From Cucumis sativus (Eukaryota; Streptophyta; Magnoliopsida; Cucurbitales; Cucurbitaceae), in the NCBI RefSeq assembly GCF_000004075.3, contig NC_026655.2, forward strand, positions 26,955,489 through 27,019,488: a stretch of 64,000 nucleotides of DNA, in the 5' to 3' direction. How positions within the stretch are numbered: position 1 is the first letter of the stretch; every line of letters starts with the position of its first letter. A program made the position numbers and the translations under genes. The notes under the pieces were generated by a model. The model was given only the letters and a program-made list of their open reading frames with translations. It was not told the origin of the DNA and searched no databases. Shown piece by piece: positions 49,264-61,849 of the stretch.

Positions 49264-50599
49264 GTTGGATAAGTAAAGAAAAGATCTATGATATAAGTAA
49301 GGACAACTATAGCTAATTGCACGAGACCTTTGGAGTAAAATTAAAAGCAAAGCTATGAAGGCTTTATGCTTAAAAAGTAGACAATATCATATACCATTTT
49401 GGAGATATGTTGGAGACCTACGACATTGTGGATATATGTTAGAGGGTTCGTTGTGCGACTGTCTCACAAGTAAAAATGAGCCTAATTACAACACATCTAG
49501 AAACTAATCCAACCCAAGAATATCACAAGATCCACTATTTCTCATCCGAGTCTTGGATTATTTCAAAAGTAAGAGGCCTCATTTCTACCATCATCTACCA
49601 AATTACAAGACTAATTCAACTATATATATTTCAAAAATCATAAGACCAACATGAAGGTTTTTTTATGAAGAATTCGTGAAAGGTTTATTTTACGCTAATC
49701 AACCTTGTTGGGAATTTAATTTGTACTGAAAATCAACCAGTTTGATAGAACTAATGCAAAAGATTAACATGGGGAAAAAAGTTTCAACAATAACCTTGAA
49801 GCTCGATAATAGTGATCGGTGATTGTAACCCTATTACTTAAGAGTGATGGCATAACTCTTACTTAAGAGTGATGGCATAACTCTCCAATAATGTAACTTC
49901 TGATTCAAGTTGTGTAGCCCTTTAATTTCCTTTGTTTGCATCTAGAGGCATTGATGACTCTAAAATTTACATTCACTGTCTTGCAGCCGTTGTCTCAGTT
50001 CTCTATCCTACAATGTGTTTATTGAGCGGAAAATAATTAGAAGGTAGCATTGATGAATAGAAAAAATTGACCTTTCTTCTGATAAGAAAGAGAAACCGAA
50101 CTTCATCAAAGAATTAGGGAAACAAAATATAATGGGAGATGAGGAATCGACCCAAAAGGGCATCACGTGAGTGGTGAAAAGTTCTTCTAGTAATTTTTTG
50201 AAGAAATAATAGAAAAAGAGAATATGAAAGTGTTTTTGTAAGATCACTCGAGTACAACTCATTTTATGGTGTAAATAACTAATAGTATTATTTTTTTAAT
50301 TGCAATATTGAATAACTAATAGTATTATTTTTTTAATTGCAATATTGTCATGTGGGTAGATGAAATATTAAATCATGATGGTACTGAAGAGAGAGAATGA
50401 TCAAAAGATGAACTATATGTAATAATTAAAGCTCAGTGCTATTCATCTTACATAACCTCAATCTCCAAACTTCATATCATTCTCTTCCTCTTTAATCAGT
50501 AAAATTTGTAGTTGAAGGACAACACATTACCACCAAAAGTAATAGTAAAACTTATTATATAATAAAAAGTGTCATAGAAAATTTCTCCGTTTTAGAATT
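49264..50599. other. Spacer with two short tandem duplications
   Basis: A 25-bp perfect duplication lies at 49834-49883 and a 37-bp perfect duplication at 50274-50347. No gene is supported; the 84-codon minus frame at 50008-50262 has no features. Confidence 0.5.
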
Positions 50600-51095
50600 T
50601 TTTTACATACTATAAATATAAATAATATACACACACCCACGTATGAATCATTAGAGCTTATAGATATAAATATAAATAATATACACACACCCACGTATGA
50701 ATCATTAGAGCTTTTATATACTATATACTATTGATATAGATATAAAATATATATATACACCCACACACATGAATCACATTCAATCACAAATACATAAATA
50801 TATATATATATATATATATACCACTTATCTTCATGATCACAAACGTATATATATATACACACACTCACATATGAATTATTAGAGCTTTTATACATATTAT
50901 AGATATAAATGTAGATACATATATATCCACACATGAATCACATTCAATCACAAACAAATAAATATATATATATATATACCACTTATGTTCATAATCACAA
51001 ATGAATATATATATACACACAGGCACATGAATCACATTCATCACGAAAGAAGATATAGATATATAGCCATTAATCTTCATGATCACAAATATATA
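50600..51095. repeat. TA/CA-rich minisatellite with long units
   Basis: A ~50-bp unit with 'cacacccacgtatgaatcattagagctt' character occurs twice (about 50617-50713). It is followed by larger units combining 'acatgaatcacattcaatca', (ta)n, 'ccacttatcttcatgatcac' and 'gagcttttatac', repeated about three times. Open frames here are only tyrosine/isoleucine repeats of (ta)n. Confidence 0.75.
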
Positions 51096-53658
51096 TATTG
51101 ATTTGTTTTAACAATTCAAGAGATGTGCTCATAGTGTTAAGGGTAAATTAAAAGTAATGCTAAGAGAGGTCAAATACGGTATTTGCTTATTAGGCATCTG
51201 ACAAAAATCACTTCCATATATTTAGTGAACATTACCTCTCTCAAACTTTCAATATTGAAATTTGAAATTTGAGCTCGATTTTATTATATACGAGTGGTAA
51301 AAGTGAATCCTATAATTTGTAATAGTCGTAGGAAGTTGAACACTAAAACTATAATAAAATGTTAACTTTCAAATTTATATTAAATGTTTTGATCTATTTA
51401 CTTTTTTTTAGTTTGAGAATCCAGTTTTTACTATCAAAAGTTTTAGAACAATTGCAGTTACCATCCTAATTTAATTAGGGGTAAATTCTTTTAAAATTTT
51501 TCTTGTTTATTTAAAGTTTGAATTCATTGTTATTTCTAATTAGGTTCTAAATTTTCATAAATGTCAATGTACATTTTATCAAATTAGTTTTGAAAAATAT
51601 ATTAGGGAAAACTTTAATTTCTCAGTTTTAATGTTTGGATTAATTTAGAACTTTTGTTAGAAATATATTTGAATATCGTTAATGCATTAAATTCGTACAT
51701 GTGCGTAGACTTTCAGACTTTAGCTAGATTAATAAGTTGCAATTGATGAGAAAATACCAATAATTTTTCTCATAATTTCTAGAAGTAAAGATGGTATTGA
51801 TGGTTTCTTAAATCGTAAAGAAAAATTATTTTAAATGACAAAAATGTTGAAATTTTTTATCAATATAACACAAATATCGTATTTTGTTAGCGATAGAGAC
51901 TACTATCTAGATCTATTACGACATAGATAATAGTTCAAGATGGTTTATCATTGATTCATAGACGTAGACAGTAAAATTTTGTTATATTTATAAATATTTT
52001 AATTGTTTTACTATATTAAAAAATATCTAAATAAATATGAACACAAATTAATATTAATAATCAAATATAGCCATGGAAGTATTCGAATCTTCCACCCATA
52101 TATTATAATATAATATAATTATATAATTAATAACTGACAATTTTGTATAGGTTTTTATGTTGGGTAGGAATATATATATATATATATATAAAAGATAGGA
52201 GAGAAATTTCCTAGTTAATGTGGACATATTAGACTTAATTATATTTAAGTTGTTATTAAGTTAAGAAAAACATGTGATATTGAATATTAAAAAATTTGTT
52301 CTTTTAATTTAGTTATTAGGTCTTTCTTAAATTGACAATTTTCAATCTAGCTCAAAGTTGACAAATTAATAAAAATAATTTTAAAATATAGTAAGAATGA
52401 ACATATAATAATTAATAAATACATACCAATGTTGATTGTTTGGTGAAAATCAAAGATTGGTCGTGGAATAGACATATATGAATTACGTTTGATATTTGAG
52501 ATTCCACAATTTTTGTTTTAATTTGATTAGTATAATTTACTTGTCACCCCCAAGAAAAAAACAATAATAGAACTTTTTCTTAAAGTTTAATAATATAATG
52601 AAACTTTAACGTTACAATTATAAGGTCGAAATTGAAGCTCCAACGTCTAAGAATGAAAATATATCATGTCATTACCTTGAAATAAAACTAAGACTCCATT
52701 GACTGTGAGAATATTAGTTAATGATCGTTTAGGATCCTCATAAGTATGAAATTTTTCTCAATATAATGAATCATATGCTCCTCCTAATTAGGTGTGAGAC
52801 TTCCTCTTACCAGTAACTTTTTATCTTTCCACCTTTAAATGAAAACAACGAATCTATTTGATAAACTTAGTTCAAGAATAAATCAAGTTTCTAAACAATC
52901 TAGATAAACAATTTAAGACATTCTCTCTTCTTACTTCACAATCACTAAGATTGACACACTTATGATTTACGACAAACATCCAAGATAGTGTAGTGATAAT
53001 TCTTCAATACAACCAACCCTAAAAGAAATACAACAACGTAACCTCTTAAAATTTGCCCAATGAAGGAGAATGAAACAAATGCATATCATCACCAACAAAT
53101 TTATTAGTGTAGGCACATGGGGGCTTGAGACCCCCTAGGGCCTCATCTTTATGCTTTTTGTAATATATATGTTACACATACGTATATAACTGACATTATA
53201 TTAATATTAGTAGTTGACCAGTTGTAAATTAGTTTTATCGATCTCCTCTAAACCTAGGTTTAAGCCCTACTCTATACAGTGTAATGCCACACACTACAAG
53301 ATTTGTTGTTTTTTCCAAAAAAAATTCTGGCAACATAACAAACAAAATCGATAAAGATATGTGTTGCCTGCATATTTTCATTACGTGGAAACATCATTTC
53401 TACCGATGAAAATATATATGTGGGAAAAAAAAAATTTCCAATGCATGGTATGTTTCGTGGGAAGAATTGCATTTTTTACCCACGTGTTTACTTGTGTGGG
53501 TGTTTATACTGATGCACGCCATAAAATCGTGGACAGAGAAAAGGACGACAAGCTTTTACCATGATACACATGCTCAAGCAAAAACAAAATGTCGACAAAG
53601 GTTTTACCAACTTTTTTCTTAACATTTGTTGACATTTTTTTGTGTCGATGGAGACTAA
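51096..53658. other. AT-rich spacer with a lone CACTA-like terminus
   Basis: A (ta)n run lies at about 52170-52189. 'cactacaagatttg' at 53292 looks like a CACTA 5' end but has no partner. No gene is supported. Confidence 0.45.
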
Positions 53659-54758
53659 CACTACAAGAAATAGGAACAATTGCGACGTCAAAAACAACGT
53701 TGGTGAAAGGCGCATCGTCATTGATCATCTTTCGTCGATGCACGCAATGTTACGTCGTGGAAAGCCCCTTTTCGCGACGTATAGGAACAAGACGTTGTTG
53801 AAAGTGTAAATTTAAATTTAATGCGTTCATTTTTTTCTAACGTGTGGTAGAGTGCAGGTTGGGGAAGATTAAATAATAACTATTGTTTAAACTTTCCTCG
53901 ATATCACCTTGCCACACATCGCGAAAAGGGAACGCATTAAATTTAATTTTATACTTTTCCCGACGCTGAGTGGAGTAATGTCGCAAAAAGTTTAATAATA
54001 ATAATTGTTTAAACTTTCTCTGACGTGCAACCTGCCACACATCGTGGAAAGTGTCCATATTGAAGTGACAATGGTCACCTTTCCCTAACGTGTGGCAGGA
54101 ACACGTACGTCGAAAAAAGTCAACATTATTTATTCTCCCTTCAACACAGAACAAAATGCAAAACAAAAATAAACCCAAAATCGACCAAGAGAAAGGGAGG
54201 GGAGGAGAGTTGTACCGCTACTGTCGTCGTCCATCTTCATCGCCACATTCATCGAAAGTGTCCTCTTTTCTTCTCTTTTTCTTTTCCATTTCAACTTTTT
54301 CGTTTCACTGTACCCTTTCAAATCATAGCAGAGTCAAAATACAGAGCACCGCAAAATGTGTTTATGAATCCAAACTGAAACACAAAGTTAAAAAAACTAT
54401 GAAGAAACTACAAGAATAATAGAAGTATGCAATTAAAACAGAACGTAACAAAGCTAGAAGATGATGATGATAATGATGATGATAAACAAAGAAAAGAAAA
54501 CATAATGTAAAAGAAAAAAACAAAGTTTAGGTTTTTTCCGACGTGACGTGAGGAAGGGTTTCCTCGACGTGTTGACAATGTGCGTCGGTGAACGTTTTTC
54601 CGTCGTCGACGCGATTTGTGTCGGAGAAAATATTTCTAACGTGTTTTTCCTAATGTACATGATGACGTCGACTGAGACGTCAGAGTAACCTTCCCCAACA
54701 TGTTTTGAGATTTTATCGATGTGGGGCTCTATTGGGGAAAACTCTATTTCTTGTAGTG
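53659..54758. mobile_element. Complete non-autonomous CACTA transposon (1.1 kb)
   Basis: It starts with cactacaagaaatag at 53659 and ends with the inverted copy ctatttcttgtagtg at 54758, a 15-bp perfect terminal inverted repeat. The 3-bp flanks are both taa (53656-53658 and 54759-54761), the target-site duplication length of CACTA elements. Inside are many 'acgtcg/cgacgt' subterminal motifs on both sides of a GC-richer centre near 54200-54260. Frames inside (for example 53837-54178 minus) show no transposase motif, so it must rely on enzyme made elsewhere. Confidence 0.9.
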
Positions 54759-54761
54759 TAA

Positions 54762-56192
54762 ATTTTTTTTTTATAGTAAACAACTTTAAGAAATAATGCG
54801 ACCACCAAATCTCTAACAAAAACAATCATATTAGTCTTTTAAATTTTTTATATTTTGGGATAGTTGGATTACACGCTTCTAATTCAAAGTCAAAAAATTA
54901 TTTTTTCTCTTTTTTTTCTTCAAAAAAAATCACAATAATGATCTAATAACTAAAATAATATTATTTTTTATTTATATATATAGATTTAATTAGATTTGTT
55001 TTTAAATATAAAAAAAGACTAAAATATTTATAAATATAGAAAAACATGGTTGATACATATTTTAATAATCACTAATAAATGCTAATATAAATTTGATAAA
55101 CATCTACAAGTTTCTATCATTCAAACTATTTTTCAACAAAAATAATTTTGTCTTTTACAACAATTTTTTGTTTTTGTTACCTATTTAATTTTAAATATTA
55201 ATTGGAACTAAAATAGTGTTTAATTATTTAATAATTAAAATTTAATATTTTATTTTGATTATGATTGATCTTATTTTTTACAACAATGATAGATTTGATT
55301 GTTCTGCTTAACGTTATTTTTGAAAAGTTCTTCTTTGATTATTAATTTCTAATTATTTAATTAACTAAGAGTTTAATTATTCTAACATATTAAATATTTA
55401 TAATAAGTTCTCATTTTTTTATCTTCTAGTTTTAATCCATAGAAATTAAGTTTATTATTTAATTTTCAAGTCAAATTTGAGTCTTTTTATAATGCATTTA
55501 ATTTTTTTTCACAACATTATTATATTTAATTCAAGTTGTACAATAAATTAACGTTAATTATTTTTTAATCACTTTTCACATTCTCACACATTGTCATGAT
55601 CAAAATATATAACTTGTACTTAAAAATCTATTTATATACATATTATATATATAACTCTCTTTACAAACATTTAAGTTTTTTTTTGTAGGTTGAGGTTTGC
55701 TTCTCTTGATCTTCATATTCATTGTCTTGCTTTTATTTATTTGGGATTACTTAACCTAATTTTGATCAAAACATTTTCATTTTCATTTGTTTGTCTTCGT
55801 ATTCATTTTCATCTTCATATTTGTTGTCTTATACAATTTTAAAGTATTCTTTAGTAAATAAAAAAGGTTTTTTTTTTAATCATCAAAGTATTAATTATTT
55901 AATTAATTTGAAATTAATGGTGAAAAAGTCAACAAAAAAATATTTATACAAATTAAATATTCTAGATAACTTCTATGTTTAGATCTCTATTGTAGGTTCC
56001 ATGAAGTTTTTGTTTTCGTTTTTTTTAATACGTGATATATAATAAATGGAAAACAAAGCTTTTCCACCTATATACACAATTTTTTTTTAAAAAAAAAAAG
56101 TCAAAGAAATGAAAGAAAAAAAAAACAATGTGAACATTGCTCAAATGTCATAATTGTTAAAATAATACTAAGAAGAAAAACCAAATTTTAAT
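54762..56192. other. AT-rich upstream region of the ascorbate oxidase gene
   Basis: Very AT-rich with A and T runs; no gene seen. The last few hundred bases should contain the promoter of the downstream gene. Confidence 0.4.
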
Positions 56193-56200
56193 TATAAAAA
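56193..56200 (+). promoter_or_regulatory. TATA box of the ascorbate oxidase gene
   Basis: TATAAAAA lies 125 bp before the chosen ATG at 56325. This gives a leader of about 95-100 bases and supports that start over upstream non-ATG frames. Confidence 0.6.
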
Positions 56201-56324
56201 GGGAGTCAATTAATTGTAAATTTTGCAGTGCCATCTTCCACAAACAGCTCCCCACTTCATAATTTTCTCCTTATTTCATCATTGCATTATTATTATTCTT
56301 CCCTTCAATCTCTTAGAATTAGAG

Positions 56325-59300
56325 ATGGCAAAAGTTGCAAATCAGCCATCGTTAATTCCTATGCCTTTTCTAGTCATCTTCTTCGTTTTCTCAATCTTTT
56401 TTGGTTTTGGAATAACTCTCTCTAAGGCTGTTTCCCAAACCAGATACTACAAATTTGAAGTTGAGTACATGTTTTGGTCCCCGGATTGTATCGAAAACAT
56501 TGTCATGGGAATCAACGGTACGTTTCCCGGTCCACCAATTAGAGCCAATGTTAATGACACCGTGGTTGTTGAGGTGATTAACAATCTCTCCACCGAAGGT
56601 GTTGTTATTCACTGGCATGGAATTCTACAACGAGGAAGTCCTTGGGCCGATGGCACTGCTTCCATCTCGCAATGTCCCATTAACCCTGGAGAAAACTTCA
56701 CTTACGAGTTCAAAGTGGATAAGGTGAGAAGAATTAAAATGTGAATGTCGACAGAAGTGTCATGATTACATTTGATAAAATCTTTTCATTTATTGATTTT
56801 TCTTTATTATTATATAATTTCTAGCCTGGGACATATTTCTATCACGGTCATTTTGGGATGCAACGAGCAGCTGGGTTGTATGGATCCTTAATAGTGGATC
56901 TAGAGGAAGGAAAAAAAGAGCCCTTCCAGTACGACGAAGAGATCAATTTATTACTTAGTGATTGGTGGCATGCAAGTGTCCACGAGCAAGAAGTTGGCCT
57001 TAAATCAAACCCAATGCGTTGGGTTGGAGAGCCTCAGGTAGTACATGTGTCTAAGTAAATTATGTTCATATTGACAATCAAATTGAAAAGGACAAAACTT
57101 AATATTTTTCATCAAAATTTGACCTATATTTTACCAAAGTAGATAATAAAATAATGAAACTTATAGGTAAAAACGAAAGTATTTTCAAGCTTAACAATTT
57201 TATTTAACAACCATCTCTTTCTCCCTTTTAGAATTTGGATATCGAAATATTTTGAAATAATATTATCACAAAGTTAATTGAAATTGCTCAATCAACTTAG
57301 CTAACTCATCTTTTTAACATCTTTTTAACATTTGTCACCTCATTTGCTTTCATTAGTTAACTAACAAATTTTAGAGACTATTTAAAACCATTTCTTAAAC
57401 TCTATAAATTAAAGTTTTCATTTTAAAATTTTGAGATTAAACACATACATATGGACTAGTTCATTTTATAATTTTAATTTTTAGCCAATTTTCTAATGGA
57501 AATATCAATTAAAATTTTAGCCCAAATTTAAAGGACAACAATTTTAGCCCAAACTAGAATATATATCATCATAAAATTAACAAAATATCATAAAGTATAA
57601 CTATTTTATTATAACTTTGAAACCATATAAGAAAGTAGATAATAATAAAAATTCAACCATAAGGCTAAAGTTGATTTTTATTTTCTTGAAATTTGTCGTT
57701 AGTATATTTGTTTGATTCATGTAAAATACTTGAGATTTAAATCTAAAATTTCTTTTCCTCTTGTTATTGAAGACCATACTCATAAATGGGACAGGGCAAT
57801 TTAATTGTACAAGCTTAGAAAAATACAACACGAGTTCAGAGCATTGTGAGTGGAAAGATCAATGTGCACCATTTGTGCTCAAAGTCGAACCCAATAAGAC
57901 TTATAGGATAAGAATTGCAAGTACCACTTCATTGGCTGCTCTCAATTTTGCCATTTCGGTAATATAATCTCTCTCTTAAGTATATTATTTTTACAACAAT
58001 GTAAAGATAAAAGATCGAATCAAATGTTCCACCTTAGGGATGAAAACTTATATCATATGTTTATCTTTGAATTTTCAGGTGTATGTCTATTTAACTAAAT
58101 AAACAAATTGTTCGTTTATAATACGTAATGAAAATGAAACTTTTAAAGACAATGGATTGTGAATTTAGATTTTCTTTTTTCTAATCATTAATTTTTCATT
58201 ATTTTTATAGTTTTGAAAAAAGAAAAAGTTCCATCATTTTTCTTTTCTTTTTCAGAATCACACAATGCTGGTGGTAGAAGCCGACGGTAACTACGTTCAG
58301 CAATTTGTAACCTCCGATATCGACATTTATTCCGGCGAGTCCTACTCTGTTCTCGTCACCACTAACCAAAGCACAACGCAAAACTACTGGGCTTCCATAG
58401 GCGTCCGTGGTCGGGAGCCTAAAACATCGCCGGCACTCCTCCTCTTCAACTACCTTCCCAACTCCGTCGCCAAATTACCCATTTCTCCACCGCCAGAAAT
58501 CCCCAAATGGAATGATTACGATCGAAGTAAAAACTTCACATATAGAGTCTTAGCCTCTGCCATGAACACAACAAAACCACCACCAATCTTCACTCGCCGG
58601 ATCTCCCTCCTTAACACCCAAAATCTTATGAACGGCAACTTCATAAAATGGGCAATCAACAACATTTCATTAACCCTCCCCTCAACCCCGTACCTCGGCG
58701 CCATTAAGTTCGGTCTGAACTCCACGTTCAACCAGACCGCCCCACCAGAAACATTCCCAAAGAACTACAACATCAAAATCCCACCGCCGAACCCGAACAC
58801 GAACACCGGAAACAGCGTTTATCGGTTCCGATCGGGGGAAATAGTGGATGTGATTCTACAAAACGCCAATGCGTTAAGCAACAATACAAGTGAAATTCAC
58901 CCTTGGCATTTACACGGCCATGATTTTTGGGTTTTGGGGTATGGAGAGGGGAAATTTTCCGACGAAGATGAGACGAAATTGAATCTGAAAAACCCACCGT
59001 TGAAGAACACGGTGGTGATTTTCCCATTTGGGTGGACGGCGATTCGATTTGTGGCGGATAATCCCGGCGTTTGGATATTCCATTGCCACATTGAACCTCA
59101 TTTGGATATGGGAATGGGGGTTATCTTCGCGGAAGCAGTTGAAAAGGTCAGGGAAATTCCTCCGTATGCTTTGGCTTGCGGCCGCACTGCCACACCTCAG
59201 GTTGTTCCAATAATCCCACGACCCAACCCACCGGGACTAGATAACCCATATTACATCATTTGGATTGGGTTAGTTATATTTTTGTGTGTGATTGGATTGT

Positions 59301-59446
59301 GTTATGTATGTCTTTATCGTATCCGATTCAATAATTTGAGTTGGAGACCTTATTTAGGTATTTCGGAGAGTCAATCCAACCAAATTGAATTTTCAGATTT
59401 GTCTCAATCCAACCCAAATCCAAACCCAACTCATGAAGAGCCCTAA
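56325..59446 (+). CDS. L-ascorbate oxidase (multicopper oxidase) with a C-terminal membrane segment
   Basis: It oxidises ascorbate with O2 to water, normally in the apoplast. Exons 56325-56723, 56825-57037, 57773-57958 and 58256-59446, all joined in phase 0 by GT-AG introns, give 662 aa. Residues 1-35 are the signal peptide, and three cupredoxin domains follow. Copper ligands are complete: HWH (96-98), HGH (140-142), HPWHLHGH (481-488), HCHIEPH from 542, and the axial Met at 553. Many N-x-S/T sites fit an extracellular glycoprotein. Soluble cucurbit enzymes end soon after the 'ALACG' stretch. Here about 85 residues follow: a Pro-rich linker, a strongly hydrophobic stretch (about 597-620), then Arg residues and a polar tail ending HEEP. 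This predicts a single-pass anchor with the catalytic part outside. The start matches the MAKVA N-terminus of cucurbit homologues as remembered. Confidence 0.94.
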
Positions 59447-59989
59447 CGAGAACAATGATTGGTATATTCTTCCTTCGAAGCAAATCTCTAGAACAGCCTA
59501 GAACACAATTTTTTCGGTGTAATTTGGAGTATGTAGTTTGTTCGGTATTTTTAAGAAATCATTTTTTTTTTTATTGCTTGTTCATTTGTTGACCTTTTTA
59601 AAACTTTTTTGTTATTTACTAGAATTTCACTCATGTGTTTCTTTGAACATGGAAATTATTACTGTGGTTAAGGTAATTTGGATTAAAAGAAACAACTTAC
59701 TAAATTTAAGATTTATGGAAATTACATCAACTAAAATTTGGATACAGTTGGATATTGTTCACTTCTTCAACCTTTATTGTTAATGCAGCCTAAAAGTAAA
59801 ATTGAATGAAATTTGAAATACATTGAACAAAAGACCATTTAATTTTAATCTTTGGAGTGAGTGAAGTGTTCTAATGTGAACAAAAAAAAATGTAATGGTA
59901 AAAGTGAGGTGTGTGATCATTTTCATCCTTTTGTTTTGTATAAATGATCTAAAATTGTGGATTTGAATTTGGGAAAATATCAACTTAAT
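59447..59989. other. Ascorbate oxidase 3' flank
   Basis: Probably 3' UTR followed by AT-rich spacer; no other gene is seen. Confidence 0.4.
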
Positions 59990-60400
59990 TACACCTTAAA
60001 TTATAGGGTTTGCTTGGTTGTATTAATTTAGATTTTCAACTAATAATTATATCAATTTAATTTTTAAACTTTGGAGTTATCTATCCATCTAAGTCTCAAA
60101 ATAATTTTGTATCAATTTTAGGCTCTAAACTATTTTAAGTGTATCAATTTCAATCTCAAACTTACATGATTGTATCAATTTAACCCTTAAATATATGTTT
60201 TATTTGGATATACACTTATGAAAGTCGTACATTTATGAAAGTTCAGAGTTTAAGTTGATCCAGTTGTGAAAGTTCAAGGTTTAAATTAATACAATTATTA
60301 GTAGTTCAACGTTTAAATTGTGAAAGTTCCAAATTCAAATTTTAATTTTATAAAAGTTTGGAGTTTAAATTGATACACTCTCAAGGTTTATGGTTTAAAT
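59990..60400. repeat. Fold-back-like repeat of the 'gtatcaattta' family
   Basis: The left half carries repeated 'tatcaattta' phrases and the right half their reverse complements ('ttaaattgata', 'agtttaaattg'). It resembles 15575-16150. The centre lies near 60210. Confidence 0.5.
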
Positions 60401-61849
60401 TTTTTTTGAAAAAGATAAGGTTAAGTGTACCGAAGCATCCCTTTTAGCACCATCCTCATCCTCTATCAAATATATTTATTCATTGAAGTGCAAGGAACAT
60501 GATGATCCAAAAGAACAAGGCTAGAGGTAAGCCCAAAAAAAAAAAAAAACAACGAACAGAGAAGAATAGTCAAGTAAAAACACTAGAGTTTAGAGCGATT
60601 ACAATTGGAGAGTAGTTTGAAAAAATCTTGTTTTCAAAAGACCAACATCCGATGAGACTGCATATATTCTCTTCTGTGTTGATAATTCTAGCAAAGTTTA
60701 TGGTTTAAATTGATACAACTATTAATTCAATGTCTAAAGTGATTGTACATGATATTTGTACGCTCTACAAATTTATATAGCATATATATCTTGTCGGTTT
60801 AAGGAAAGAATTATTTTAGACAATTCTACCCCTTGCCAAATTTTAAATTTACAACATTATCTTATACTTTAAAATAAATGTTAGTGGTTGCTTAAAATTT
60901 TTTTAAAAAATTATAAATTATATTATTTTATAATTGATTTACTATTTTTTATTTATTTAATATTAATGAATATAATATATATGTATTAATAATTAAGGAA
61001 GTTATCACTCACAACTCACATCAAATGAAGTATAATATAAATAAGGAAATGATTTGAATTTGATTTCAAAAGCTATATATAATTAATAATTATGATATAA
61101 TTGTCCTAAAAATATACGAAAACCTAATCAAGAAAAAAAATCATAATCTAGTACATTCGTGAAATTTTCTAGTAGATTTAGGTTTTTTTTGTCTAAATAT
61201 TTCTAATTTAAAAGAGTTGAAGAAAAATATGATTTTAGAGACAGAAAATAGAAAAATTATATAATATTATTCATTATAATATAGTTTTATCTGTGTACGA
61301 AGTTGAAAAAAAACTAACAGTTTTTCTCTTTTTCTTCTTCTTCAATTTTTTTGTGGATAGTTCAAGTTCAAGCTAAAGATGAATTTTCTTATTTATCTTT
61401 TTCTTTATCCATTTTATTTTAAGATTTGAATTGTTGTATTACAGTCAATTTATAAAGCCATTTTCATAAAATTTATTTTTAGATCACATTTAGAACTATA
61501 TTTTTTTGTGCAAAATTAATGTGAACATGTGATCATAGATTTTTTTTAGAGATAACGTGAGAATAGTAAAAAATTAGATTAAAAAATAGAAAATTCAAAA
61601 AATATTAAGATTTATAGCAAAATCACGGTTGTAGACTTTTTTTAACCGATTATACCATTTGTATAGGAAATTTCTTTTCCGTGAGATACAATGTTTTTGC
61701 ATAGGTAAAAATGATACATGATATCACAGATTTACAGATTCAGTGTATTTGCAAAAATCGTTAATTTTGAAAAAATCTTAAATATTTTGAAGTTAAATTT
61801 TATAACATCCACTAAAATCATCAATTTTGAATTCTTTTAAACTATCTTA
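60401..61849. other. AT-rich spacer, no gene seen
   Basis: It includes an A-run at about 60535-60550 in a patch (60470-60640) similar in style to the LRR intron-2 insert. Confidence 0.4.

Noticed and set aside
50728-51086. Tyr/Ile-rich minus-strand frames
   Set aside because: Translation of (ta)n and (ca)n minisatellite DNA.
53292-53305. A second CACTA left end (cactacaagatttg)
   Set aside because: No partner end and no matching target duplication; the end at 54758 pairs better with 53659.
54130-54419. Frames inside the 1.1-kb CACTA element as transposase
   Set aside because: Lysine/serine-rich low-complexity translations with no transposase motif.
56223-56744. Longer ascorbate oxidase start upstream of 56325
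   Set aside because: It begins at a non-ATG codon, would bury the signal peptide, and lies within about 25 bp of the TATA box; the MAKVA start fits the family.
58516-59101. Several minus-strand frames within the ascorbate oxidase last exon
   Set aside because: Antisense shadows of a conserved coding exon.
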